A stretch of 64,000 nucleotides of DNA from assembly GCA_017447265.1 (NCBI GenBank), contig JAFSOA010000010.1, positions 1-64,000 of the forward strand, read 5' to 3'. Below, in pieces: positions 44,921 to 53,590 of the stretch. The notes under the pieces are model-generated. The model ran no database searches and was not told the DNA's origin. It worked only from the letters and a program-made list of their open reading frames with translations. The translations under genes were made by a program, and so were the position numbers. Positions within the stretch are counted from its first letter, which is position 1. Every line of letters begins with the position of its first letter. Origin of the DNA: Bacteroidales bacterium. GTDB lineage: Bacteria > Bacteroidota > Bacteroidia > Bacteroidales > UBA932.

Positions 44921-45703
44921 ATGAGCCAGTTTCCCTATCCGAAGAAGACAAGATGCCATAAGGCACTGTTAATAGCGATTTTAGGCTTTTTCAGCACAAT
45001 CGTTCCCCTGAATACTTTTGCGCAAGAGATCCCTGCGCCCGGGATTGAAGAAGTCCTGACGCAGTTCCTCGGCCCTCAGGGCCGCACCGGACGTCCCGCC
45101 GGCGTCATTCCCCAGCAGGAACCGACGCTCGTGTACCGCCCGAACAACCCGGCGGCCGTGTTCTCCATCCGCAACAACCTGGCCTACGATGCCACGGGTA
45201 CCATGAACCTCTCGGTCGAGTTCGCCCTGGGTCGCCACGCGAGCCTCGGCGGCACCTTCGGCCTGAAGCCCTGGGACCGCTTCTTCTTCTGGGACCACGA
45301 CGAAGCCCTCGTCAAGAAATGGCGCCATCTCTCTGTCGTGCCGGAGTTCCGCTACTATCTCAGTGAGGTGAGCCGGGGCCACTTCTTCGGCGCGAACCTG
45401 CTCTGGCTGCACTACAATGCGGCGGGCCTCACCTTCCCGTGGGGGATCTACCCTGATGTGCGTGACCTGCGCCTGCAGGGCGACCTCTTTGGCGGCGGCC
45501 TGTTCTACGGCTATGACTTCCCGTTGGGCAACCACTGGCGCATCGAGGGGCTCCTCGGCGTGGCCGGCGGCTGGTACAGCGACCAGTCCTTCCGCTGCGA
45601 GTCCTGCGGCCAGTCGGTCGGTGCGCGCACCGGCGCCGCCCTCCTGCCGAACGTGGGCGTGAACGTGGTGTACACCTTTAACAAAAGAGAGAAAAACAAT
45701 TGA
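44921..45703 (+). CDS. DUF3575-family protein, first gene of fimbrial operon 1
   Basis: A 260-aa exported protein. The start at 44921 (MSQFPYPKKT) is chosen because it aligns with the paralogue at 57980 (MSRLPLRSTT); two in-frame ATGs lie upstream. After the signal segment (ALLIAILGFFSTI, cleavage near TFAQ) and a linker comes a barrel-like domain of the DUF3575 type: IRNNLAYDATGTMNLSVEF, LGGTFGLKPWDRFFFWDHD, LSVVPEFRYYLSEVSRGHFF, ending VGVNVVYTF. DUF3575 proteins stand at the head of fimbrial loci in Bacteroidales and are thought to be outer-membrane assembly factors. From about residue 75 to 170 the two paralogues are almost identical in protein but differ at synonymous sites. Confidence 0.83.
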   Translation: MSQFPYPKKTRCHKALLIAILGFFSTIVPLNTFAQEIPAPGIEEVLTQFLGPQGRTGRPAGVIPQQEPTLVYRPNNPAAVFSIRNNLAYDATGTMNLSVEFALGRHASLGGTFGLKPWDRFFFWDHDEALVKKWRHLSVVPEFRYYLSEVSRGHFFGANLLWLHYNAAGLTFPWGIYPDVRDLRLQGDLFGGGLFYGYDFPLGNHWRIEGLLGVAGGWYSDQSFRCESCGQSVGARTGAALLPNVGVNVVYTFNKREKNN

Positions 45704-45718
45704 GAAACAAATAATAAT

Positions 45719-45735
45719 AACACATCCATTACACC
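45719..45735 (+). repeat. 17-nt leader shared by both fimbrillin genes (copy 1)
   Basis: AACACATCCATTACACC directly precedes the ATG at 45736 and is identical to 58779-58795 before the ATG at 58796. No SD-like purine run is present in it. Confidence 0.8.
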
Positions 45736-48012
45736 ATGAAAAAGTTACTTTTCATCACACTGGGCCTTGCTGCCATCTTCGGATTGACGGCATGCGTCGA
45801 AAGCAATCCCGGATTCGATCCATCCAAGGTAGACGGACACGAATCTGTGGTTACCAAGTTCTTCCTGAACATTTCTCCCGGCAGCCAGCCCAGCACCAAG
45901 CAGATGCCTGCCGACGTCCAGGCGAACGGCCAGTTCCGCGGCATCGACAATGCCACGATGTTTGCCTTTTCTTTGAAAAATCCTGACGGAACGCAACGGG
46001 ATGGCAGCAAGGTCGTCGACAATTCGATTGTGCCCACCCAGATGTACAATCTGTCCACGCTGTTCCCGAAAGGCACTTTCGGACCGACCGACAGCGGCAA
46101 CGAGACGAACAACCGCATGTTCGAGGTATCGCTCCCTTCCGGCACCAATGCCATCATCTTTTATGCCCAGGCCTATCGGGAGACCAAGACCAGCACGACC
46201 GGCAACCTCGACAACGACGAAGTGTACGGAAAGCTGGAATACGTGGTGGAAGGCGATGGGCGGACGACTGATATGACGGCCATCGGCAGCAAGGCAGGAT
46301 CCCGGCTCAATGAGTCGAACAAGAAGCAATACGTTGTCATGAAAGACATCATTCTGAGTGTCTTCAACCATATCCTCCGCGTCGGCTTCAATGCAACCGG
46401 AGCAGATGCAGGCGGCTGGGACAACGCCGTCGTCGATTCCACATTCGGTTCCTATTCTTTGAAGAATTGGGCGATTCACTGGTACGACTACAGGGTGAGC
46501 ACGGGAGCGACGCCCAAGAGTCCGATTGACAACAATCAACCGGCTTCTGAGATTGAAAGCATTCTGGGTAAGATGTATGTGGCGCTTACGACCATCGAAG
46601 TCCCGGAAATCCGTTCAGGTGCCGGCAATGCCATCGAACGGCAGATGGCAGACCTGTATTCCGTTTTGGCGGCCTCTTTGTATTCCGGCGCCAAGAATGA
46701 CAGGGAGCGGGTCGCCTTGGAAATTATCAAGCAGATTCAAAAGAACATCTTGTATTTCTTCGATCTCAACATCGAAACCGGTTCGCTGACATGGAAATCA
46801 ACAACGGATGTAATGACGGCTCTGTCAACGAATTATCACATTTCCATCAGTGGCGCGAAAGCAGATCCTGTCGACGTTAGCAATATCAACATTTCCCGTT
46901 TCCCCCGCAGCTTCCACATCCCGTTCGGCGGTGCTACGCTGCTTGTCCAGAGACCGGATGGAAAGCCCTATGACGAGTATGTCTACAACGACGCAAAGAT
47001 CAACATGTCCCAGGTCTACTACAACAAGGACACGTCTACTTTCTTTGTCGGTGTAGAAGATTTCACCTATACGCCGGAGCTCGTCTATTATTGCAATGCG
47101 CCGATCCATACGACCGAGGTCGCTCCCACGGTGGCGAATTTCAATGTATCCGTCAACAATTGGCCTCAATTTGACAAGTGGGGAGCTGCCGGAACAGGCT
47201 GGACGAAGAATTCCCATGTCGAATCTTCTACGCGTGGTGTCGCCCTGGCCAACAATGTCCATTATGGTGTGTCCCTGCTGAAGTCACAGGTCATCATGGA
47301 CGTGACGACGCTGAAAGACAACAACTCCGCCATCAATTCCACGCCCGGGAACATCGAACAGGACAAAGATATTCCAGTAGGCAACAACGCGTATCTGACC
47401 TGGACGGGCATTCTGGTGTCGGGCCAGCCCGATAAGGTGGGATGGACCTATATCGCTTTCCCGGAAGCTACGGGCAAAGGCAGCAAGTTCACCAAGATGG
47501 TGTACGATAAGGTCAACTACGTCAACGATGAAGAAGAAGGTTATAAAGTCCCCACAGACAAAAGCAGGACACCGGAAAACTATACGATCCTGTTCGACAA
47601 CTACAACCCCAACGTAGCCGATGCGGAGCAGAGTCCCGTGTTCGTCGCCCTGGAGTTCCGCAACGACCTGGGCGTCGACTTCTGGGGCAACGCCAACCTG
47701 GTCCGCCAGGGCGGTACCTTCTACATCATCGGCGTCATGCCGCCGGCGACCCTGGATGACAGCTGGTGGAACGACAACAATACGGAATATGACATGCTGC
47801 CGCCGTATGACGGTGATGGCAAGACCAGGCACGTCCCTCGTGTATTCATGCAGAACTGCATCACGAACGCCTTGTTCCACATCGGCGAGAACTCCCTGAA
47901 GCGCGCCTTTACCACGGTGCCGGACCTGCGGACCGCGCGCCTGTCGCTGGGCTTGTCGGTCGACCTCAACTGGCGTTCGGCCGCTTCTTACGATATCCTT
48001 CTTGGCCAATAA
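45736..48012 (+). CDS. Fimbrillin-like lipoprotein (probable major subunit), operon 1
   Basis: A 758-aa lipoprotein with signal LLFITLGLAAIFGLTAC (Cys20). It keeps a fimbrillin-like N-terminus (STKQMPADVQANGQFRGIDN, then MFAF) and a C-terminus FVALEFRNDLGVDFWG ... LRTARLSLGLSVDLNWR. Between these ends the sequence is unlike its paralogue at 58796 (about residues 85-560) and less GC-rich than its neighbours. It follows the DUF3575 gene by 32 bp and precedes the next lipoprotein by 9 bp. Fimbrillins are secreted as lipoproteins, trimmed and polymerised by strand exchange; that role here is inferred from context and ends. Confidence 0.72.
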   Translation: MKKLLFITLGLAAIFGLTACVESNPGFDPSKVDGHESVVTKFFLNISPGSQPSTKQMPADVQANGQFRGIDNATMFAFSLKNPDGTQRDGSKVVDNSIVPTQMYNLSTLFPKGTFGPTDSGNETNNRMFEVSLPSGTNAIIFYAQAYRETKTSTTGNLDNDEVYGKLEYVVEGDGRTTDMTAIGSKAGSRLNESNKKQYVVMKDIILSVFNHILRVGFNATGADAGGWDNAVVDSTFGSYSLKNWAIHWYDYRVSTGATPKSPIDNNQPASEIESILGKMYVALTTIEVPEIRSGAGNAIERQMADLYSVLAASLYSGAKNDRERVALEIIKQIQKNILYFFDLNIETGSLTWKSTTDVMTALSTNYHISISGAKADPVDVSNINISRFPRSFHIPFGGATLLVQRPDGKPYDEYVYNDAKINMSQVYYNKDTSTFFVGVEDFTYTPELVYYCNAPIHTTEVAPTVANFNVSVNNWPQFDKWGAAGTGWTKNSHVESSTRGVALANNVHYGVSLLKSQVIMDVTTLKDNNSAINSTPGNIEQDKDIPVGNNAYLTWTGILVSGQPDKVGWTYIAFPEATGKGSKFTKMVYDKVNYVNDEEEGYKVPTDKSRTPENYTILFDNYNPNVADAEQSPVFVALEFRNDLGVDFWGNANLVRQGGTFYIIGVMPPATLDDSWWNDNNTEYDMLPPYDGDGKTRHVPRVFMQNCITNALFHIGENSLKRAFTTVPDLRTARLSLGLSVDLNWRSAASYDILLGQ

Positions 48013-48021
48013 GCCTGAAAG

Positions 48022-49158
48022 GTGAACCGGACGTTCCATCTCCGCTTGTGCTGGATCGCGGCAGGCCTGCTCACGGCCTTCGCGTTGGGGTCGTGTGCCC
48101 TGATCGACGAGCGGCAGAAGGACTGCCCGGAGGAAATGAGCCTGACCTGCACGGTGAACCTGGTCAGCAACAAGGAAGAAGAAATGAACGACAAGCTCGG
48201 TACGCTGCATGACCTGCCGCTGCGGGCCGCCCTCGAGGACTATCTTTCGGATGTCTTCGTGAGCAGCACGCGCGACGTGGACATGCTGTTCTACGACCAG
48301 CGCAAACGGGGCAAGATGACCTTCCGCGAATCAGAAGTAATGGATGCGGAGCAGAGGGTCTTCTCGCTGCAGGTGCCGGCGTCGGACTACCGCGTGGCGG
48401 GCGTATCGAACCTGACGGCGGTGCCGGTGCTGTCGTTGCAGGACGAAGAGGACGGCTATGCCCTGGCACTGACGCACAAAACATCCAGGAGCGTCGTCCC
48501 GTCCCATCCCTCGGCCGTCTATGCGGCCCGCCAGCGCATGCTGGTGCGGGACCGGGGCGATCAGACGTTCGGCATACAGTTCCATATGGCCAATGCCGCT
48601 GCGGCGCTGGCGCTGAACTGCGACTCATGCGAAGTCCGGAACCTCCGGGCGACGTTCACCGGCCTGGCCGATTCGTTCCGGATCCTCGACAGCGCCTATT
48701 CCTTCGACCAGCATATCGTCATGGAGGCGGACGTCATCGACGCCCGGCCGTATGTCGACGACAGCGAAGAAGCCGAGCGTTTCATTTACGACACGTTCTG
48801 GGAGCGCTGGACGAAACTGCCGCTCATGGTCTGCACGGTGGGTTTCCCCAGCCCGAACGTGGGTTCCGCGGTGATCGGCACCTATCCGATCGTCTGGACG
48901 ATCGAGTTGTATGTGACCCTGGCCGACGGTTCGACGACGCGCAGCGACATCTACATCGGCCGCCCGCTCGAAGCAGGGAGGCTGATGATCATCAAAGGCT
49001 GGCTCACGGAGAATGGCGGTTTCATGGCTACGCCGCCGCACCCGCCGTATGTCCCGCCGCCGCCCGTCGATCCGGACCAGCCGGCCGACTCGACGGTCGT
49101 GGGCGTCAGCGTCGTGCTCAACTGGAATAACGCTGGTAACTATAACCCTTATTTATAA
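48022..49158 (+). CDS. Fimbrial accessory lipoprotein (FimB/Mfa2- or DUF5119-like), operon 1
   Basis: A 378-aa lipoprotein that starts with GTG, as does its paralogue at 61118. Lipobox LGSC (Cys25) is followed by ALIDERQKDCPEEM, the Cys-then-DCP opening of FimB/Mfa2-type anchors. A beta domain follows (VDMLFYDQRKRGKMTF, FSLQVPASDYRVAGV), then a second (LRATFTGLADSFRILDSAY, GTYPIVWTIELYVTLADG). The Pro-rich tail leads to VVGVSVVLNWN, a C-terminal strand like that of the fimbrillins. Bases 48307-48392 are identical to 61400-61485. Probably the cell-surface anchor or length regulator; the family name is uncertain. Confidence 0.7.
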   Translation: MNRTFHLRLCWIAAGLLTAFALGSCALIDERQKDCPEEMSLTCTVNLVSNKEEEMNDKLGTLHDLPLRAALEDYLSDVFVSSTRDVDMLFYDQRKRGKMTFRESEVMDAEQRVFSLQVPASDYRVAGVSNLTAVPVLSLQDEEDGYALALTHKTSRSVVPSHPSAVYAARQRMLVRDRGDQTFGIQFHMANAAAALALNCDSCEVRNLRATFTGLADSFRILDSAYSFDQHIVMEADVIDARPYVDDSEEAERFIYDTFWERWTKLPLMVCTVGFPSPNVGSAVIGTYPIVWTIELYVTLADGSTTRSDIYIGRPLEAGRLMIIKGWLTENGGFMATPPHPPYVPPPPVDPDQPADSTVVGVSVVLNWNNAGNYNPYL

Positions 49159-49172
49159 TTAGTTAGTTTAAT

Positions 49173-51005
49173 ATGTCAAGTCGTTTCACCCTCCGCCGCT
49201 TCATGCTGGCCACCGTCTTTCTGGCGCTGGTCACGGCGGGGTGTGTGGAACCATTTCATCCGTTCGGCCCCGGAGAAGGCGGCGCGGGCTATCTGCCCAT
49301 CGAGGTCTACCTGCCCGACATACCGGCCAGGACCAAGGCGTCCGGGGGCTTGGTCACTTCCCGCGAGATGGAGTCGTCCCTGTACGACCTGCAGATATGG
49401 GCGTTTACCCACCAGGCGCCGAATGCGACAGCCAACGACTATGAAGGTGCCGTGGCTTACATGTGCCTGCCGGCCATCAGCAGCTCGGAGACCCTTACCG
49501 GTATCCTGACGGTCTCCCTGCGTATCCCGGACTACGTGATGTCCCGGCCCGATTCGCTGCTGAAGTTCGATTTCTACGTGCTGGGCAACGGCAGTTCCGT
49601 GGGCTTTGACCTGGCCAGCGAGGCGACGGCCCGGCTGACGCGCGGCGACCTCAAGAACAAGGTCTTCGGCGACAGCGACGGCAGCGGCTTCGGCGGCAGC
49701 ATCGTGACGGCGGTGCCCGACGGCCGGATGGAAGGCCGTGGCAAGGGTCTTCCGATGACCAGTTTCTTCAACAACGGCGGCGAAGGCTTCGATCTGTCGT
49801 TCCTGAAGTACGACTTCACGACCGACCAGATGACCTATGTCAAGAATCACCATGGCCATCCGTACGACGCGGACGATCCCGATTTCCTGGCCCTGGGCCT
49901 GAGCAGCGGGCAGAAGAGCTACCTGCTGGGCCACTGCGTGGTGGCCGGTGTCTGGAACTGGTTCCGTCTTTCGCCTTCCGTCCAGCTGACCCGCGCGGTG
50001 AGCAAGCTGCGCTTCGTCTTCGCCAAGAGCCAGGGCATGACGGAAACCCAGATCACCTCGGTCGAACTCATCGACTATACCGACGAGTCGGGCGTCATTC
50101 CGACCCAGAGCTACCTCTTTGCGCGCGAGGCGGAGCCGCTGAACGGCATCGCCCTGCCTGTCAGCAGCTATGAGCCTGTCACCATGGGCTCGGAGCGACT
50201 TCCGCTCCTGCTCGACGACGACATCAAGGAGGATCCCAACCCCGTTCGTCTGAGCGGTTCAAGCACCATCGTGGACCCGTATTTCGGGCAGCCTTCCTCG
50301 ATGAACGCGCAGCAGTACGACGCATTCCTGACCAACTGGATTGGCGACTCCACGAAGACGGAAAAACTGCTCTATTTGCGGGAGACCGACAAGCCCATCA
50401 AGGGGCGGATTCACTACAAGCTCGGGGAATCGCGTGGGACCGCCACGTTCAACATGCTCGGCGTGGGGGCGGAAAACCTCTGCCGCAATTGCACCTGGAC
50501 GGTGTTCGCCTATTATTCAAGCGACCCGCGCCGCCTCGAGGTGGAGACCTTTGTCCTGCCCTGGGACGACAAGGTGGGCGGCAGCACCGGTATCCTGGAA
50601 TCCGTGAACGTAGATCAGGACGGCAAGCTCCTCGTGGATCCCAACACCGCGACAGTTGACCATTTCGTGGTGCAGGTGCCCTCCCTGCCCGACGCGGCCA
50701 TCGCCCGCGTCGTCATCTACAGCCCGGAGGGCGGGCAGTTGCTCGTCAATCCCAAGGGCGACGCAGATGCCTTCGACATCCGGATTGTCGACAAGGACGG
50801 GAACAGCCCGGCCGGCGTCGACCAGATCAACCGCAACCGGGACGGCGGCAAGATGTATATCCGCGTGGCCCGCTCTTCCGATCCGGGCAAGGCGGTATCC
50901 GGCAAATCCATGCAACTGTCCTTCCGCATCAAGCTGCCCGGCGGGCGGATCATCAGCGCGGATTCGGAACTGATTGACGATAACTACACCTTTGTGATAC
51001 CCTAG
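49173..51005 (+). CDS. Fimbrial lipoprotein, probable minor subunit, operon 1
   Basis: A 610-aa lipoprotein (FLALVTAGC, lipobox Cys at about 24). Mostly beta, with YDLQIWAFTHQAPN, LLKFDFYVLGNGSSVGFDL and VQLTRAVSKLRFVFAKSQGM. Its paralogue at 62286 shares the same landmarks (LKLDFYVLGNGASIGL, LTRSVARMRFLFAQATGM, YLRESDKPIKGRI against YLRETDKPIKGRI). The gene order and the lipobox suggest a fimbrial subunit built from transthyretin-like domains as in Mfa/Fim accessory proteins. It lies 14 bp after the previous gene and 2 bp before the next. Confidence 0.65.
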   Translation: MSSRFTLRRFMLATVFLALVTAGCVEPFHPFGPGEGGAGYLPIEVYLPDIPARTKASGGLVTSREMESSLYDLQIWAFTHQAPNATANDYEGAVAYMCLPAISSSETLTGILTVSLRIPDYVMSRPDSLLKFDFYVLGNGSSVGFDLASEATARLTRGDLKNKVFGDSDGSGFGGSIVTAVPDGRMEGRGKGLPMTSFFNNGGEGFDLSFLKYDFTTDQMTYVKNHHGHPYDADDPDFLALGLSSGQKSYLLGHCVVAGVWNWFRLSPSVQLTRAVSKLRFVFAKSQGMTETQITSVELIDYTDESGVIPTQSYLFAREAEPLNGIALPVSSYEPVTMGSERLPLLLDDDIKEDPNPVRLSGSSTIVDPYFGQPSSMNAQQYDAFLTNWIGDSTKTEKLLYLRETDKPIKGRIHYKLGESRGTATFNMLGVGAENLCRNCTWTVFAYYSSDPRRLEVETFVLPWDDKVGGSTGILESVNVDQDGKLLVDPNTATVDHFVVQVPSLPDAAIARVVIYSPEGGQLLVNPKGDADAFDIRIVDKDGNSPAGVDQINRNRDGGKMYIRVARSSDPGKAVSGKSMQLSFRIKLPGGRIISADSELIDDNYTFVIP

Positions 51006-51007
51006 TC

Positions 51008-53590
51008 ATGAAGAAAAGGATCTTCCATAGTCTGATCGGTCTGGTCGCCTGCCTGCTGTGCGGCTGTGTCGAGCCTGTGCTGCCCGACACGGGCCGCGGC
51101 ATCGCGCTGACCGTCGTCTGCGAAGATCCTGTCCGGACGAAGGCGCCGGTGTCGGGTGTGGACAATTACAACGAAAACCTCATCTCCTGGGTGGACTTCT
51201 TCTTCTATCCCGGTGAGAACCCCACGGGTCCGGCGGTGCTGCACAGCCGCGTCACGTCGGGCGAGCGCTCCGAGGCGGAATTCAAGATCAAGATCTCCCA
51301 GGGAGACGCTTACCGCCTGTTCCCGCTTTCCCCCGATACGCGCAAGGCGACGGTCCTGGCCGTGGTCAACTGCCCCCATACGCTGGTCGTGGACGAGAAC
51401 GACCTCTCCGGCACGGACCTGGCCACCCTGTATGCCGAAGTGATCGAGAGTGATTTCACCGCTCCCGCCAATCACAAGCAGACGCATTTCATGATGAGCG
51501 GCACGACGGTGCTGGACCTCAGTCCGGAAGGCCGTGAGACGGAACTGGTCACTTCGGGACGCCTCGATGTCAGGCGCTACGCCGGCAAACTGACCGTGTC
51601 GGTCCATCTGGTCGATACCGTCACCCTCAATACCTACGAGAAGTGGCATCCGATGCTCGAAGAGATGGAGGTCTATCTGGAGAACGGCGTCAAGACGGTG
51701 AAACTGTCGGGCAAGGACGACGCCCCGCATTATTTCAGCTTCTCGAACAACCGCAAGCGTTTTGCCTACAGGGATCCGCAGACCGATTCGGTGGATATCT
51801 TCTTCCTGCCGACCACGATCGGCGACAAGCTGTACTACAACACCTATCCGATGTACATGTATCCGCAGTCGTGGGAGGAAGGCTCCGACGACCGGGCGGC
51901 CGGCCTGTGTGAGCCGGACCTGAAAGTGATCGTTCCGTGGTACTGCGACCCGGACGATGAGCACGGCGTGGTCTCCAACCAGAAGCAATGCTATTACAAA
52001 GTGTTGATGCCCGAAAACTTCCAGTCGGAGTTCCGGAGAAACTACTGGTATCACCTCGACATCGATATCGAGATCCTGGGTGCGCTGAGCGGGGAGAATG
52101 CCGTCCCCATTTCCTCCGGGTCCTGCTTCATCGTGCCCTGGCAGAACCAGTCACAGGCCATCAGCCACGAGTCCAGCGTCGGCAAGGCCCGCTACCTGTC
52201 GGTGAACCGCGACTCGCTCCTGCTGCAGAATGTCAACAGCGTGCGCATCCCGTATCTCACGAGCCATCCGGCCGTCATCAAGCCGGGCTCCATCCGCATG
52301 ACGCGGCCGTACTATGGCGAGAAGACCTCGGGAAAACTGGGTGACGGCACGATCAGGCAGGTCACGGCCGACGGTGACATCTATCCGAAGGGTTCCTATT
52401 ACCTCGACTATGACGGCGCGCCTTTCTTCAACAGCAAGGAGGACATCCAGCAGACCTCGACCGTTGTCCTGACGCACCCGCTCAACAATGACTATACGGA
52501 CCCGGCCTTCGACTACTCGCCGTATACCATTTCCTTCACCCTGGTCCACGAAGACAAGCAGGACGGCGGCAGCATCGAGCGCCCGGTCGTGATCGTGCAG
52601 TATCCGGGCATCTATATCGACCGGCATACGAACTCCGACGCCAGCACGGTCGGCGGCACGACGCCGGTCTATACTTCGACGCAGCATTACAACCTGCCCT
52701 CCGTCTACTGGGGCTATACCTTTGTGGACGGTGCCTATAAACCCGACGATGCCGAAGGAACGAAGTTCACCTTCTATCCGGGCAAGCAGCAGGCCCGCAA
52801 GAGCAACGGGTCCAGCGATCCCTACAATCGCCTGACGGACGATAACGACAAGAAGGACTTTCAATGGCGCACCGTCTGGTATACGGGTGGCAGCCCCGAC
52901 CTCTACCAGATCCACATCACAGTGCTCGACAACAGCGATTTCAGTATCGGCGACCCGCGCATGAGCACGATCGACAACCTGGACTATTCCTATAATGAGG
53001 ATCATTCGGTGGCGGACTCCAGGCTCGGCAGCCGCGGCGGCTTTGCCGTCGCCTCGTCCCTCCATCCGGAAGATGACGGTCAACAGACGCGCGAGCTCCG
53101 CTATTACCACCCGACGGATGCTTCCCACCGCACGCTCAACATGCTGGCGCCCAGTTACCGGGTCTCGTCGAAGTTCAGCGGCGTGGAATACGGCAAGATC
53201 GATCTCGAGCATGCCCGCTACCGCTGTGCGTCCTTCCAGGAAGACGGTTTCCCGGCCGGACGCTGGCGCCTGCCCACCCGCGGCGAAGTCCGCTTCATCG
53301 CCCAGCTGTCGGCCAACGGCATCTTCACCGTCCTTTTCAACAACAACGACACCTACTGGTCGGCCAACGGCGCCATCAGGATTTCAGGGCACACCGTCGT
53401 GGATTCTTCCGAACCGACAGCCTTGCTGCGCTGCGTGTACGACACCTGGTACTGGGGCGAAGACCAGAAAGAATACGATGACTGGCGCAGGAAGGATCCC
53501 GAATGGCTCGCCTTGCCGGACGGCGACGAGCCCTACCAGAAAAACAAGGAATTACGCAATAAATTCGTATGGGGGGACCGACCGCGATGA
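51008..53590 (+). CDS. Mfa1/FimA-like fimbrial protein with C-terminal FISUMP/DUF1566-like domain, operon 1
   Basis: An 860-aa lipoprotein (LVACLLCGC, Cys20). The N-terminal half has fimbrillin traits: VRTKAPVSG after the lipobox, VDIFFLPTTIGDKLYYN, and CYYKVLMPENFQSEFRRNYW then YHLDIDIEILG, the strand of Mfa1/FimA-type subunits. The C-terminal 130 residues (YRCASFQEDGFPAGRWRLPT, RGEVRFIAQL, NDTYWSANGAI, LLRCVYDTWYWGED) form a FISUMP/DUF1566-like, probably lectin-like fold. That pairing suggests a tip or adhesin subunit. Its stop overlaps the next start (ATGA). Confidence 0.7.
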   Translation: MKKRIFHSLIGLVACLLCGCVEPVLPDTGRGIALTVVCEDPVRTKAPVSGVDNYNENLISWVDFFFYPGENPTGPAVLHSRVTSGERSEAEFKIKISQGDAYRLFPLSPDTRKATVLAVVNCPHTLVVDENDLSGTDLATLYAEVIESDFTAPANHKQTHFMMSGTTVLDLSPEGRETELVTSGRLDVRRYAGKLTVSVHLVDTVTLNTYEKWHPMLEEMEVYLENGVKTVKLSGKDDAPHYFSFSNNRKRFAYRDPQTDSVDIFFLPTTIGDKLYYNTYPMYMYPQSWEEGSDDRAAGLCEPDLKVIVPWYCDPDDEHGVVSNQKQCYYKVLMPENFQSEFRRNYWYHLDIDIEILGALSGENAVPISSGSCFIVPWQNQSQAISHESSVGKARYLSVNRDSLLLQNVNSVRIPYLTSHPAVIKPGSIRMTRPYYGEKTSGKLGDGTIRQVTADGDIYPKGSYYLDYDGAPFFNSKEDIQQTSTVVLTHPLNNDYTDPAFDYSPYTISFTLVHEDKQDGGSIERPVVIVQYPGIYIDRHTNSDASTVGGTTPVYTSTQHYNLPSVYWGYTFVDGAYKPDDAEGTKFTFYPGKQQARKSNGSSDPYNRLTDDNDKKDFQWRTVWYTGGSPDLYQIHITVLDNSDFSIGDPRMSTIDNLDYSYNEDHSVADSRLGSRGGFAVASSLHPEDDGQQTRELRYYHPTDASHRTLNMLAPSYRVSSKFSGVEYGKIDLEHARYRCASFQEDGFPAGRWRLPTRGEVRFIAQLSANGIFTVLFNNNDTYWSANGAIRISGHTVVDSSEPTALLRCVYDTWYWGEDQKEYDDWRRKDPEWLALPDGDEPYQKNKELRNKFVWGDRPR

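Noticed and set aside
53569-53587. ATG at 53569 as start of the BspA-like gene
   Set aside because: It lies 18 bp inside the previous gene, gives MGGPTA before the signal peptide, and the ATGA overlap at 53587 is the pattern used elsewhere in these operons.
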